Both the position numbers and the translations under genes were made by a program. Below, one piece after another: positions 36,691 through 46,227 of a stretch of 64,000 bases of DNA; the stretch's first letter is position 1; every line of letters starts with the position of its first letter. The notes beneath the pieces are model-generated. The model searched no databases and was not told the origin of the DNA. It was given only the letters and a program-made list of their open reading frames with translations. Location: NCBI RefSeq assembly GCF_002302635.1, contig NZ_CP022387.1, forward strand, positions 2,294,001-2,358,000, in the 5' to 3' direction. Source of the stretch: Capnocytophaga stomatis. Lineage in GTDB: Bacteria > Bacteroidota > Bacteroidia > Flavobacteriales > Flavobacteriaceae.

Positions 36691-38853
36691 ATGCATAAAA
36701 AAATAACATTAAAAAACTTCGCAATTGCTGCGGTTTCTGTTATTTTTGCAACTTCTTGTAAAAATAATACCGAACAGCAAATGAAAAAAACACAATATCC
36801 GGATATTCAGCCTCCTACGGCGAAAAAAGTTCCGCACAAGTTGGAAAAATTCGGCAATGTACGCACCGATGATTATTTCTGGTTGAATCAACGTGAAAAC
36901 CAAGAAGTAATCGATTATCTCAATGCCGAAAATGAGTATTACCAAAAAATGACGGCTCACACTAAGGATTTTCAAAATTCGCTTTTCGAGGAAATGAAAT
37001 CCCGAATTAAAGAAGACGACTCGTCTGTGCCGTATTTCCGCAACGGATATTGGTACATTACCCGTTACGAAATCGGAAAAGACTATCCGATTTATGCTCG
37101 TAAAAAAGGAACTTTGAACGCTCCCGAAGAAATTATGTTCGATTGTAACGAAATGGCAAAAGGATACGCTTATTTCCAACTAAGCGGAATTTCGGTAAGC
37201 GATGACAATAAGTATGCATCTTTCGGGGTGGATACGGTTTCTCGCCGTCAGTATATGTTGCAAATCAAGAACTTAGAAACCGGTGAAATTCTTCCTGAAA
37301 AAATCGAAAATACCACAGGTTCAGCGGCTTGGGCAAGCGATAACAAAACGTTATTCTATACGAAAAAAGATTCTCAAACCCTTCGCTCGGACAAAGTTTA
37401 TCGTCACGAATTGGGTACAGATACTAAAAAAGACGCTCTTATTTTTCACGAAAAAGATGATACATTTATAACAGGAGTATATCGCGAGAAATCAAGAAAA
37501 TACATCGTTATTGGTTCGGGAAGTACGCTTACTTCGGAATATCAAATCTTAAAAGCGGACAATCCGAAAGGTAATTTCCAAGTATTCCAAAAACGTGTAC
37601 GTGGCTTGGAGTATGATATTTCGCACTATGGTGATGCTTTCTACATCGTTACCAACAAAGACAATGCAACGAACTTCAAACTGATGAAAACATCTGAAAA
37701 TGCGACTTCTGCCGAAAATTGGAAAGAACTTATTCCGCATCGCGAGGACGTATTTTTGGAAGGAATCGAGATTTTCAAAAATTTCTTAGTTGTGGAAGAA
37801 ACCTTCAACGGATTGAACAGAATTGAAATTCGTCCTTGGAACGGAGGCGAATCGTATTACTTGCCTTTTGAAAGTGAAACTTACACGGCTTACACTACGC
37901 AAAATGTTGATTTTGATACAGATGTACTTCGTTACGGATACCAATCGATGGCAACGCCTGCTTCGGTAATTGATTTCAATATGGTTACCAAAGAAAAAAC
38001 AGTATTGAAAGAGCAACAAGTTTTGGGCGGAAAATTCGATAAAAATAATTATGTAGAAGAGCGAATTTGGGCAACGGCAGCTGACGGAACAAAAATCCCG
38101 ATGTCAATGGTTTACCGCAAAGGAATGAAAAAAGATGGTAAAAATCCGTTGTTACTGTACGCTTATGGTTCGTATGGGCATACGGTAAGTCCGTATTTTT
38201 CTTCTTCTCGATTAAGTTTGCTTGACCGCGGATTCATTTATGTGATTGCTCACATTCGCGGAGGGCAATATTTAGGCAGAAAATGGTACGAAAACGGAAA
38301 AATGCTACAAAAAAAGAATACTTTTACCGATTTTATTGACTGTTCTAAGCATTTAATAGCTGAAAAATATACTTCTAACGAGCATTTGTATGCCGAAGGA
38401 GGTTCAGCGGGAGGACTTTTGATGGGAGCAGTGGTAAATATGGCACCTGAATTGTACAAAGGCGTGATTGCTGCGGTTCCGTTTGTAGATGTGGTAACTA
38501 CGATGCTTGATGACAGTATTCCGCTTACCACAGGCGAGTACGATGAGTGGGGTAACCCCAACGAGAAAGAATATTACGATTATATGCTTTCTTACTCGCC
38601 TTATGACCAAGTAAAAGCACAAAATTATCCGAATATGTACGTTTCTACCGGATTACACGATTCGCAAGTACAATATTGGGAACCAGCTAAATGGGTGGCT
38701 AAATTACGTCAAATGAAAACCAATAATAATTTGTTATTCTTGGATACCAATATGGATGCCGGTCACGGTGGAGCTTCCGGGCGTTTCGAAGCCTTGAAAG
38801 AAACCGCCAAAGAGTTCGCTTTTATGTTGGATTTGGAAGGCATAACTGAGTAA
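36691..38853 (+). CDS. Oligopeptidase B-like S9 family peptidase, lipoprotein
   Basis: A 720-residue serine peptidase of family S9A (prolyl oligopeptidase/protease II). The N-terminus has a lipoprotein signal (FATSCKNN, Cys near residue 27), so it is envelope-anchored. A seven-bladed propeller (about residues 50-430, beginning KVPHKLEKFGNVRTDDYFW) precedes the alpha/beta hydrolase domain. Catalytic residues by position: Ser572 in GGSAGG, Asp657 in LHDSQV and His692 in DAGHGG. Oligopeptidase B types cleave short peptides after basic residues; the exact specificity is inferred. Bounded by its own promoter box and terminator. Confidence 0.94.
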   Translation: MHKKITLKNFAIAAVSVIFATSCKNNTEQQMKKTQYPDIQPPTAKKVPHKLEKFGNVRTDDYFWLNQRENQEVIDYLNAENEYYQKMTAHTKDFQNSLFEEMKSRIKEDDSSVPYFRNGYWYITRYEIGKDYPIYARKKGTLNAPEEIMFDCNEMAKGYAYFQLSGISVSDDNKYASFGVDTVSRRQYMLQIKNLETGEILPEKIENTTGSAAWASDNKTLFYTKKDSQTLRSDKVYRHELGTDTKKDALIFHEKDDTFITGVYREKSRKYIVIGSGSTLTSEYQILKADNPKGNFQVFQKRVRGLEYDISHYGDAFYIVTNKDNATNFKLMKTSENATSAENWKELIPHREDVFLEGIEIFKNFLVVEETFNGLNRIEIRPWNGGESYYLPFESETYTAYTTQNVDFDTDVLRYGYQSMATPASVIDFNMVTKEKTVLKEQQVLGGKFDKNNYVEERIWATAADGTKIPMSMVYRKGMKKDGKNPLLLYAYGSYGHTVSPYFSSSRLSLLDRGFIYVIAHIRGGQYLGRKWYENGKMLQKKNTFTDFIDCSKHLIAEKYTSNEHLYAEGGSAGGLLMGAVVNMAPELYKGVIAAVPFVDVVTTMLDDSIPLTTGEYDEWGNPNEKEYYDYMLSYSPYDQVKAQNYPNMYVSTGLHDSQVQYWEPAKWVAKLRQMKTNNNLLFLDTNMDAGHGGASGRFEALKETAKEFAFMLDLEGITE

Positions 38854-38871
38854 AAATAAATAAGATATGTG

Positions 38872-38906
38872 AAAAATCTCCTTTTGTAAAAGAGGAGATT
38901 TTTTGT
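38872..38906 (+). terminator. Terminator of oligopeptidase gene
   Basis: A stem of AAAAATCTCC (38872-38881) with GGAGATTTTT (38894-38903), followed by more T. Confidence 0.85.
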
Positions 38907-39042
38907 TTTTTGAGAATATTACTTCATAAATATTTTCAGGAAATTTATAGAAATATTTTTTGCGATATAAAAAATATTAACAAAAATTTTTTATTTTATA
39001 AAATAAGTGGTAGATTTGGGGGGAATTAAAAGGTTTTGACTT

Positions 39043-39993
39043 GTGATACGTTCAACAAAAAGTAAAATACGAGTACTTTTGATAGATAGAAGAACATTTA
39101 AGGTGTTGATTTGTATATTTTTATCTATGTTTTTGTGGACACTCATTCGGTTGTCAAAAAATTTGCAAAGAGAATTTTCCATTGATATTTCAATTACGAA
39201 TGTCCCTGAAAATATGTTCTTGAAATCTTCACAAACGCATCAAATTAAAGTTCTTGCGGAGGGGAAAGGGTATGCGTTGTTCAAGTACTATTCCGGTGTT
39301 CAGTCGTTAAATGTAGATTTTAACGATTTGGAACATATCGAAGGAAAAAAATATAAACTTTCTACAAATATTGCAAATAAGCTAAATTCTTCTCACTTAT
39401 CTGAATTAAAAATACAAAATACATATTCAGATACCATTTACATAGATTTAGAGAAAAAATATACAAAAAAAATTCCTGTGGAAGTGAATTTAAATGCTGA
39501 TTTTCAGAAGGAATATCAACTTACGGAAATGATTGTGCAACCTGATTCGGTACTGGTTTCGGGAATTAAATCTGTTGTAGATACTTTGAAAACCATTTCC
39601 ATATCTTTTTCTCCTCAAAAAAATGTAAAATCCTCATTTGAAAAGTCTTATAATTTGAAGAACACGGATTGTGTGAAGTATGAGAGGAATAAAATAACTG
39701 TTAAAGCAATTGTTGATAAAATGAGTGAACAGCTTGTTAAAGTGCCGGTACAAGTACTTAACGTACCTGAAGGAAATCAGATTAAAATTTTTCCTTCGGA
39801 GGTAACTATTTTATGCTCAGGTGATTTGAATATATTAAAAAGGATAACTTCAGATGAAATTGCAGTGATAGCAGATTATAACGATGTTCAGAATAACACG
39901 CATTTGCCTTTAACTATTCGGACAAAGTTAAAACGTGTGAAATTGTCTTTTTTGAATGAAAATAAGGTTGATTTTTTAATTCGGAAAATATGA
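39043..39993 (+). CDS. YbbR-like (CdaR-type) membrane-anchored protein
   Basis: A 316-residue protein with one N-terminal membrane anchor (about residues 25-42, LICIFLSMFLWTLIRL) and an extracytoplasmic part of YbbR-type beta domains (for example KIPVEVNLNADFQKEYQL and VPVQVLNVPEGNQIKIFPSEV). In Firmicutes the homologue CdaR regulates the cyclic-di-AMP synthase; a similar role here is not shown. Translation starts at GTG. Its stop overlaps the coaE start by four bases (ATGA), so the two are translationally coupled, a common flavobacterial arrangement. Confidence 0.85.
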   Translation: MIRSTKSKIRVLLIDRRTFKVLICIFLSMFLWTLIRLSKNLQREFSIDISITNVPENMFLKSSQTHQIKVLAEGKGYALFKYYSGVQSLNVDFNDLEHIEGKKYKLSTNIANKLNSSHLSELKIQNTYSDTIYIDLEKKYTKKIPVEVNLNADFQKEYQLTEMIVQPDSVLVSGIKSVVDTLKTISISFSPQKNVKSSFEKSYNLKNTDCVKYERNKITVKAIVDKMSEQLVKVPVQVLNVPEGNQIKIFPSEVTILCSGDLNILKRITSDEIAVIADYNDVQNNTHLPLTIRTKLKRVKLSFLNENKVDFLIRKI

Positions 39994-40589
39994 TGGTGGT
40001 AGGCTTGACGGGGGGAATTGGCAGTGGAAAAACCACAATTGCCAAAATGTTTGAGGAATTGGGGATTTCCGTTTACATATCGGATACGGAAGCTCAAAAA
40101 TTAATAGAAACCGACGAAAATATCAAACGTAAAATAAAGTCTTCTTTTGGAGAATTAGCCTATGTTGATGGTAAATATAACCGAAAATACATTGCAGAAA
40201 TTGTTTTTAGAGATAGAGATAAATTGCGAATAATCAATGAGATAGTTCATCCTGAAGTGGCAAAACATTTTTCTGACTGGAAGACGAATCAAAATTCTCC
40301 TTATGTGATTAAAGAAAGTGCGATTTTGTTTGAAAGTGGAGCTTATCACGATTGTGACTATATTATAACGGTTACGGCTGACGAGCAAGAACGGATTCGT
40401 AGAGTGGTTGAAAGAGACGGAGTTACGGAAAATTCTGTACGAGAAAGAATAAAAAATCAATGGAATGACGAGAAAAAGATGAATTTGTCGGATGAAGTTA
40501 TAAATAATATTAATATTGAAAGCTCTTCGTTAAAAGTACGAGAAATACATTCTAAATTAATTAAAAAAATTGAGAAAACAATAATTTGA
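39990..40589 (+). CDS. coaE: Dephospho-CoA kinase
   Basis: Phosphorylates dephospho-CoA, the final step of coenzyme A synthesis, in the cytoplasm. At 199 residues it has normal length, with a P-loop VGLTGGIGSGKTT (residues 3-15), the ISDTEAQKL region (CoaE usually SDxxA), VHPEV and the C-terminal lid RVVERDG. The start overlaps the end of the YbbR gene by four bases. The gene ends 66 bp before a histidine kinase that has its own -7 box. Confidence 0.95.
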   Translation: MMVVGLTGGIGSGKTTIAKMFEELGISVYISDTEAQKLIETDENIKRKIKSSFGELAYVDGKYNRKYIAEIVFRDRDKLRIINEIVHPEVAKHFSDWKTNQNSPYVIKESAILFESGAYHDCDYIITVTADEQERIRRVVERDGVTENSVRERIKNQWNDEKKMNLSDEVINNINIESSSLKVREIHSKLIKKIEKTII

Positions 40590-40643
40590 CTTTTATTTAA
40601 GTTAAAATTTAGTTAAAAAATAAAATTAAGAAAATTTTTGTAT

Positions 40644-40651
40644 TAGTTTTG
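40644..40651 (+). promoter_or_regulatory. -7 promoter box abutting histidine kinase gene
   Basis: TAGTTTTG ends four bases before the ATG at 40656, so the predicted mRNA has little or no leader. No -33 TTTG at standard spacing. Confidence 0.5.
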
Positions 40652-40655
40652 TACG

Positions 40656-42227
40656 ATGAAAGGTAAATTGAGCACAATAGCCATTATTTTGATGAGTATT
40701 TCTTTGCTGGGAATAATCATCATTCAGGGGTATTGGATTAAGTCCGCCATTGATGATAGGGAAGAGGCTTTTATGCATTCCGTTCAGCAGGTGTTAAACT
40801 CCGTAACTAATGGATTGGAAGAGAGTGAGATAAGTAAATATGTTGCTCAAATTATCGATTTAAAAGAAAGGGATACTACATTGGTGCTGAAGGAGTCTTC
40901 TCTTCGGGAATTTATGTATGTCCAAGAGAATAAAAATACAAAAGAAACGTTCATTTACAAACACGGTATTTTAGAGGAAGATTATAGCTTGCCAACCAGT
41001 TTGGGAATAGCAGATTCACTATCAATTAAAAACTACATCAGCAGGCAATCCGAGCAGAGAATTACTTTCGGAAAAGAGATTGATAATCAAGTTGCTCCGA
41101 GTATTGAAACGTATGAAAAATTCAGCCGTTTGCCTGAAATAGAGCGATTAATGATTCAGGAATCTTTCAAAAATATTATTGAAAAATTGCCTATTATTGA
41201 CAGAGTTTCTCCCGAGCAGATTGAATATCTTGTAAAAAGAGAAATGAAAAGCAGGGGGTTGGATATTGATTTTGAGTTTGCAATTTACAATCGGAATATA
41301 CTGACCAATATCCGTTCAAAGTACTTTGACTCGAACGAAATGAAAGGATACAGAGCTCCTTTGTTTGCAAACAGTTCTGGAGATTTGATGTACGAATTGG
41401 CATTGATTTTTCCTCAGCGAGAGCGATTTGTTTTTTCATCGGTAATCGGAATAGCTTCATTATCAGTTATTTTTATGATTATCATTATTGGGGTTTTCAC
41501 AATTACGATGAACCAAATGGTAACTCACAGGCGGATATCTCAAATTAAAACGGATTTTATCAATAACATCACGCACGAGTTCAAAACGCCAATTGCAACC
41601 ACGAGTTTGGTGCTTGATGCTATCAGAAATCCTGTGACGATAAATAATCCTGAGAAAATTTTAACGTATGTTAATATGTTAAAAGATGAAAATAAGCGAA
41701 TGCACTCACAAGTTGAGAATATTTTGCAAATCTCTCGACTTGAAAAAGGGGAACTAAATATTGAAAAAGAACCTCTGGACGTTCATATATTGATAGAAAT
41801 GGCTATCGGACACGTACAAATGATGTTGAATGACAGAAAAGGAGTGATTCGCACGCATTTGATGGCAGAAAATGCAGATATATCAGCAAATGAATCGCAT
41901 TTTACGAATGTTTTGATAAATATAATCGAAAATGCAATAAAATATTCGCCGGAAGCTCCTGAGATTGATATTTATACCGAAAATATTAAGAATAATAAAA
42001 TTCTTATTCGTATAAAAGACAGAGGGCAGGGGATGAGCAAACAAGCCGTGAGGCAGGTTTTTCATAAGTTCTATCGTGAGCATACGGGTGATTTACATAA
42101 TGTTAAGGGACACGGATTGGGGCTTGCTTATGTGAAAAGCATCGTGGAAGACCACAACGGAACAATTTATGTAGAAAGCGAAAAAGGAAAAGGAAGTACA
42201 TTCTTTATTCAGCTTTCTGTTATTTAA
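40656..42227 (+). CDS. Sensor histidine kinase, RprX-like
   Basis: A 523-residue inner-membrane sensor kinase. Two membrane segments (residues 7-27 and about 263-288) bracket a periplasmic sensor of about 235 residues. The catalytic core has the H-box with His307 in NNITHEFKTPIATT, the N-box NIIENAIKYSP, and G-boxes DRGQGMS and GHGLGLAYV. Layout and length resemble RprX of Bacteroides. It pairs with the response regulator 84 bp downstream. The signal is unknown. Confidence 0.93.
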   Translation: MKGKLSTIAIILMSISLLGIIIIQGYWIKSAIDDREEAFMHSVQQVLNSVTNGLEESEISKYVAQIIDLKERDTTLVLKESSLREFMYVQENKNTKETFIYKHGILEEDYSLPTSLGIADSLSIKNYISRQSEQRITFGKEIDNQVAPSIETYEKFSRLPEIERLMIQESFKNIIEKLPIIDRVSPEQIEYLVKREMKSRGLDIDFEFAIYNRNILTNIRSKYFDSNEMKGYRAPLFANSSGDLMYELALIFPQRERFVFSSVIGIASLSVIFMIIIIGVFTITMNQMVTHRRISQIKTDFINNITHEFKTPIATTSLVLDAIRNPVTINNPEKILTYVNMLKDENKRMHSQVENILQISRLEKGELNIEKEPLDVHILIEMAIGHVQMMLNDRKGVIRTHLMAENADISANESHFTNVLINIIENAIKYSPEAPEIDIYTENIKNNKILIRIKDRGQGMSKQAVRQVFHKFYREHTGDLHNVKGHGLGLAYVKSIVEDHNGTIYVESEKGKGSTFFIQLSVI

Positions 42228-42311
42228 AAATGCAAATAATAACTATAAATATTTACTAACTTTACTACTGGCTTCTTGAAAAATAGAGCGTAACTTTAAA
42301 AAATAAATAAA

Positions 42312-43070
42312 ATGATGAGTGTAGGTGAAAATTCGTATGATATGAAAACAACAACAACTAGCAAAAAAATCCTTTTGGTTGAAGACGACCCCAATTTTGG
42401 AACCGTCTTGAGAGATTATTTGGTAATGAGCGGCTTTGATGTAGCTCTTGCCAAAAACGGAATGGAAGGTTTTGACAGATTCAGAAAAGAACCTTTTGAC
42501 CTTTGCATACTGGATGTTATGATGCCTTACAAAGATGGATTTACATTAGCAAAAGAAATTCGTGAAAAAAATGAAAAAATACCAATTATCTTTTTAACAG
42601 CACGAACAATGCGTGAAGATGTATTGAAAGGATACAAAGTAGGAGCTGATGATTATTTGAATAAGCCGTTTGACTCTGAAATCCTTTTGATGAAAATCAG
42701 ATCAATGTTGCAAAGAAAATCTATTGAAACAGTGGCTGATAGCAAAAAATTTGAGTTTGAAATCGGCGAATTTTTCTTAAATTCAAAATTGAGATTCTTG
42801 AAATACAAAGACGAAGAGCCGGTGAAATTATCTCCTAAAGAAAATGAATTGCTTCGTTTGTTGGCATTGCACGAAAATGATTTGATGCCGAGGGAGTTAG
42901 CACTTTCTAAAATATGGAAAGATGATAATTACTTCACTTCCAGAAGTATGGACGTTTATATAGCCAAACTAAGAAAATATCTTAAAAAGGACGAAAAAGT
43001 TGAAATCCTTAACATACACGGAGAAGGTTTCCGACTGATTACCAATCGGGAAGAAGATAGTTTTGTTTAA
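42312..43070 (+). CDS. OmpR-family response regulator, RprY-like
   Basis: A 252-residue DNA-binding response regulator. The receiver domain has the acidic pair in VEDDPN, the phosphorylation site Asp68 in CILDVMMPYKDG, the switch Thr in FLTAR and Lys in NKPFD. The C-terminal winged helix ends RSMDVYIAKLRKYLKK and GEGFRLI. Similar to RprY of Bacteroides. Several ATGs are possible (42312, 42315 and 42342); receiver domains usually begin close to the third, so the true start may be 42342. Partner of the kinase upstream. Confidence 0.93.
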   Translation: MMSVGENSYDMKTTTTSKKILLVEDDPNFGTVLRDYLVMSGFDVALAKNGMEGFDRFRKEPFDLCILDVMMPYKDGFTLAKEIREKNEKIPIIFLTARTMREDVLKGYKVGADDYLNKPFDSEILLMKIRSMLQRKSIETVADSKKFEFEIGEFFLNSKLRFLKYKDEEPVKLSPKENELLRLLALHENDLMPRELALSKIWKDDNYFTSRSMDVYIAKLRKYLKKDEKVEILNIHGEGFRLITNREEDSFV

Positions 43071-43098
43071 TAGGAATCGTTTTTAAAATATCAATCTT

Positions 43099-43125
43099 AA
43101 GGCTACTCGGAAGGTAGCCTTTTTT
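43099..43125 (+). terminator. Terminator of the two-component operon
   Basis: An 8-bp stem (AAGGCTAC at 43099-43106, GTAGCCTT at 43114-43121) followed by a T run, ending only 8 bases before the next ATG. Confidence 0.85.
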
Positions 43126-43132
43126 GTAATTT

Positions 43133-44014
43133 ATGAAGTTAAAATTAAAAGGATACATACTTGCATTTATATCGGCGGCTACTTACGGAATGATTCCGCT
43201 GTTTATGATACCGATAAAGAAAAGTGATTTTTCATTAGATGGGGCTTTGCTTTATCGTTTTTTGATAGCAAGTGTCTTTATTTTAGGGTATTTGTTGTAC
43301 ACCAAAGAAAGTTTAAAGCTAACTTTGAGAGAAATATACACATTCGCTTTTTTAGGACTTTTGTACGCTCTTTCGTCCGAGTTTTTATTTGCAGCTTATG
43401 ATTATTTGAGTCCGGGAATAGCTTCTACCATCTTTTTTATGTATCCTGTGGTTGTTGCGGTTATTTTGGGAACTTTTTTTAAAGGGAAGATTTCATTGCC
43501 TACAATTCTTTCTTTATTGATAGTTCTGATAGGAATATTTATCTTGAGTGTGAAAGATATTTCCTCTTTTTCAATTGATTATTTTGGGCTTTTTGTAGCT
43601 TTTATGGGAGCGTTTGTTTACGGAGTTTATATGGTTGTGGTTAATCAGACGCATCTTTCGGCTTCAGGAATCAAAATTGCCTTTTATTCGATGCTTTTCT
43701 CAAGTGCTTATTTCTTAGGAAAATCACTGATTTTGGAATCTAAAATTCCTGTTCCGGAAGGGACAATGTTTTTGCATCTTACAATTTTTTCATTGATTAC
43801 CACAGTACTTTCTGTTACAACTTTGATTTATGCTATTCGTTATATAGGTTCTACGCCAACGGCAATTATGGGAGCTATTGAGCCTGTTATTGCAGTAGGA
43901 ATCAGCGTTGGGCTGTTTGCAGAAGAGCTCACCACAACACTAATAATAGGAGTAATTCTGATTATCATCGGTGTACTGATTGATATTATTTTTGGGCAAA
44001 AAGAAAAACAGTAA
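43133..44014 (+). CDS. EamA/DMT-superfamily transporter
   Basis: A 293-residue inner-membrane protein with about ten hydrophobic helices and two EamA repeats (residues about 8-135 and 148-285). Conserved DMT features are the first-repeat Pro/Gly-rich helix ends (YGMIPLFMIP) and the second-repeat closing helices with GAIEPVIAVGISVGLFAEE. Expected to export or exchange small metabolites such as amino acids or nucleobases; the substrate cannot be read from the sequence. Only eight bases separate it from the preceding terminator, so its own promoter must overlap that region or it relies on read-through. Confidence 0.88.
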   Translation: MKLKLKGYILAFISAATYGMIPLFMIPIKKSDFSLDGALLYRFLIASVFILGYLLYTKESLKLTLREIYTFAFLGLLYALSSEFLFAAYDYLSPGIASTIFFMYPVVVAVILGTFFKGKISLPTILSLLIVLIGIFILSVKDISSFSIDYFGLFVAFMGAFVYGVYMVVVNQTHLSASGIKIAFYSMLFSSAYFLGKSLILESKIPVPEGTMFLHLTIFSLITTVLSVTTLIYAIRYIGSTPTAIMGAIEPVIAVGISVGLFAEELTTTLIIGVILIIIGVLIDIIFGQKEKQ

Positions 44015-44055
44015 AAAAACAGAGCTACTAATAAATTTCAGTAGCTCTGTTTTTT
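44013..44055. terminator. Bidirectional terminator between convergent genes
   Basis: A stem of AGAGCTACT (44021-44029) with AGTAGCTCT (44040-44048), extended by A/T pairs to 44014 and 44055, with T runs on both strands. Confidence 0.85.
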
Positions 44056-44068
44056 CAAAAGAATGATT

Positions 44069-44356
44069 TTATGTGAATTGCAGTCCTAAAATAACCAATG
44101 CTAACACAAACGAAGCCATCAAAACGCCTTTTGCCCTTTCATCACGTCCCAAACGAAGAAAAAGGAAGAAAGAAAGCAAATCGAGCAAACCTCCCAGACC
44201 TATCAAAGAACCCAAGTAGCCTTTTTGGTAAGCGTCTTGTAAGGTGGCTTCAATTCCATATTTTGAGAAAATAAGAACATATATCAGAATTCCTAATCCG
44301 TTGGCTATAAGCCCAACAAGAAAACCAATGAGAATTTCTTTTTGGTAAAACTTCAT
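44069..44356 (-). CDS. Small membrane protein downstream of nrdB
   Basis: A 95-residue protein with three predicted membrane helices (about residues 9-28, 50-66 and 76-93), opening MKFYQKEILIGFLVGLIANG. Function not recognised. ATG at 44356 was chosen because it sits 19 bp after the nrdB stop codon and the longer in-frame start would overlap nrdB. Probably co-transcribed with nrdB. Confidence 0.78.
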   Translation of the reverse strand: MKFYQKEILIGFLVGLIANGLGILIYVLIFSKYGIEATLQDAYQKGYLGSLIGLGGLLDLLSFFLFLRLGRDERAKGVLMASFVLALVILGLQFT

Positions 44357-44375
44357 AAGATAATTGATTTTTCTA

Positions 44376-45335
44376 TTAGAATAAATCGTGTTCGCTGATG
44401 CTTTTATCGTGTTTTGTATAGGCAGTTGGTCTTTTCGCGAAGAAATCATCTAACTCATTGCTAAACACCTCTTCTTCAAACCATAACATTGGTTTGGCTT
44501 CGGCACTTGTAATGCCAAAAGGTTTGCCCAATCCCAATTGCGTTAGTGAATCGTCAAGGCGGTAACGCATATAGTTTGCCAAGTCTTTTTTAGTGAAAAA
44601 GTCAATTTCTCCTTCTTCAAAAATCCAGTCTAACATTTTGTCTTCCAGAGTGATGTAATTTTGAATGAATTCAATGGCTTCTGCTTTTGCTCTTTCTTTC
44701 ATTTCCGGATTTTCTTCAAAGATTTTTTTCAGGATATAGATACCTGCATTGGCGTGTAATTGTTCATCAACTGACGTCCAAGCGATAATATTTGCCACAT
44801 TTTTCATATATCCTTTAAAACGCGTAAATGATAAAATGGTAGCAAATTGACTGAAAAGAGAAGCATTTTCAATGATTAGCGTGAAAAACAGAATGCGTTC
44901 CATCGCATTTTCTTTGTTTTTTGCCAAATATTCTTTCAAAATGCTATTTCTTTCCTTGAAAATAGGCACTTCAAGCAAATTTTCAAACTCGTTGTTGTAG
45001 CCAAGTACCTCTAAAAGACGTGAATAGGCTTCACTATGACGAAATTCACACTCGGCGAAGGTTGCACCCAAACCATTAAATTCAGGTTTTGGGAAAAGGT
45101 CATAAAGGTCGCCCCAGAAAGTTTTCACAGATACTTCCACTTGAGCAATACCGAGCAAAGCACGCTTAACGGCTTCCTTTTCTACGATAGATAAATCCGA
45201 CTTAAAATCTTGAATATCAGCTGTAAATTCAACTTCCGAATGCACCCAGAACGATTTGTGCATCGCCTCTACAAACTCCATAACTTCCGGATATTCAAAA
45301 GGTTTGTAGTTTTCACGTTTATCAAAAATTCCCAT
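44376..45335 (-). CDS. nrdB: Class I ribonucleotide reductase beta subunit
   Basis: Houses the di-iron centre and tyrosyl radical used by the alpha subunit to reduce ribonucleotides. The 319-residue length is usual for this lineage. Iron ligands are seen in ECEFRHSEAY (Glu and His, with the radical Tyr seven residues after the Glu, the same spacing as Glu115 to Tyr122 in E. coli), LIIENASLFSQFA and SVDEQLHANAG (ExxH). ATG at 45335 gives the normal MGIFDKRE N-terminus. nrdA is not adjacent. Confidence 0.94.
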   Translation of the reverse strand: MGIFDKRENYKPFEYPEVMEFVEAMHKSFWVHSEVEFTADIQDFKSDLSIVEKEAVKRALLGIAQVEVSVKTFWGDLYDLFPKPEFNGLGATFAECEFRHSEAYSRLLEVLGYNNEFENLLEVPIFKERNSILKEYLAKNKENAMERILFFTLIIENASLFSQFATILSFTRFKGYMKNVANIIAWTSVDEQLHANAGIYILKKIFEENPEMKERAKAEAIEFIQNYITLEDKMLDWIFEEGEIDFFTKKDLANYMRYRLDDSLTQLGLGKPFGITSAEAKPMLWFEEEVFSNELDDFFAKRPTAYTKHDKSISEHDLF

Positions 45336-45358
45336 ATTATACCTCTTTATTTTCTTGG

Positions 45359-45391
45359 CGAATATACGAAGAAATTTTACCAAAAAACAAA
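45359..45391 (-). promoter_or_regulatory. Weak nrdB promoter
   Basis: On the minus strand TTTG (45391-45388), a 21-base spacer and TATATTCG (45366-45359), one mismatch to TAnnTTTG, 23 bases before the ATG at 45335. Confidence 0.45.
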
Positions 45392-45583
45392 TCTGAAAAG
45401 AATCCAAATCAAAATAAATTATCTAACAGCAACATTATTAGGATTTATGAAAGATGTTAAAGTTTTGTTATTTTGCAATCCAAGATTTGTGATTATTTGC
45501 CTTTTACTGATTTTGAAATAATTGTGAAAAGCAGAAAAATCAAAAATAACAAGGTTTTGTTTTTCCCATTTCATATTTAAGTT

Positions 45584-45591
45584 TATTTTTG
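45584..45591 (+). promoter_or_regulatory. -7 promoter box for TRIC-family channel gene
   Basis: TATTTTTG matches TAnnTTTG, 19 bases before the ATG at 45611. The nearest TTTG is 24 bases upstream, longer than usual. Confidence 0.5.
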
Positions 45592-45610
45592 CTTTTCAAT
45601 TTTGATAGAG

Positions 45611-46222
45611 ATGGATTTATTCTATATTGTTGATTTAGCGGGAGTTTTCGTTTTCGCTATTTCGGGAGCATTGGCAGCACGTGAAAAAAAGTTGGATTTG
45701 TTCGGAGTATTTATCATTGCTTTTGTGACAGGGCTTGGCGGTGGAACGCTTCGTGATGTGATGATGGGAAGAACTCCTGTTTTTTGGATGCAAGCACCTA
45801 TTTATGTAGGAATGATTTTCGGTGGAACTTTCTTTGCAATTATTTTCCGAAAGAAAATGCATTATTTGCGTAAGTCTCTTTTGCTTTTTGATACTATTGG
45901 GATAGCGTTTTTCTCGATTATAGGAACCGAAATTGCTCTTTCTTTTTCGTACGATTTACATCCGATTATTGTAATTTCAATAGCTGCGATGAGTGCTTGC
46001 TTTGGAGGCGTAATTCGAGATATATTGTGCAATGAAATCCCAATAATTTTTCATAAGGAAATTTATGCAACTCCTTGTGTGTTAGGTAGTTTATTTTATT
46101 TAGGTTTGCGAGAAGTTAATTTTTTTGATGATTATATTTCCTCATTTGTGGCAATTGCTTTCATAATTGTTTTTAGGTTATTTGCAATCAAGCGTTCGTT
46201 GGAACTTCCGAAGATAAATTAG
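45611..46222 (+). CDS. Trimeric intracellular cation channel family protein (YadS-like)
   Basis: A 203-residue inner-membrane protein with two internally repeated three-helix units (UPF0126/TRIC, PF03458). The glycine-rich hallmarks GLGGGTLRDVMMGR and CFGGVIRDILCNEIP appear at equivalent points of the two repeats. Prokaryotic TRIC proteins form potassium-permeable trimers. ATG at 45611 is used rather than the TTG at 45602. Convergent with the next gene with only 5 bp between stop codons. Confidence 0.9.
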   Translation: MDLFYIVDLAGVFVFAISGALAAREKKLDLFGVFIIAFVTGLGGGTLRDVMMGRTPVFWMQAPIYVGMIFGGTFFAIIFRKKMHYLRKSLLLFDTIGIAFFSIIGTEIALSFSYDLHPIIVISIAAMSACFGGVIRDILCNEIPIIFHKEIYATPCVLGSLFYLGLREVNFFDDYISSFVAIAFIIVFRLFAIKRSLELPKIN

Positions 46223-46227
46223 TTTAA

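Noticed and set aside
40644-43070. Named rprX/rprY assignment
   Set aside because: The proteins resemble RprX and RprY, but orthology cannot be proven by eye, so no gene symbols were given.
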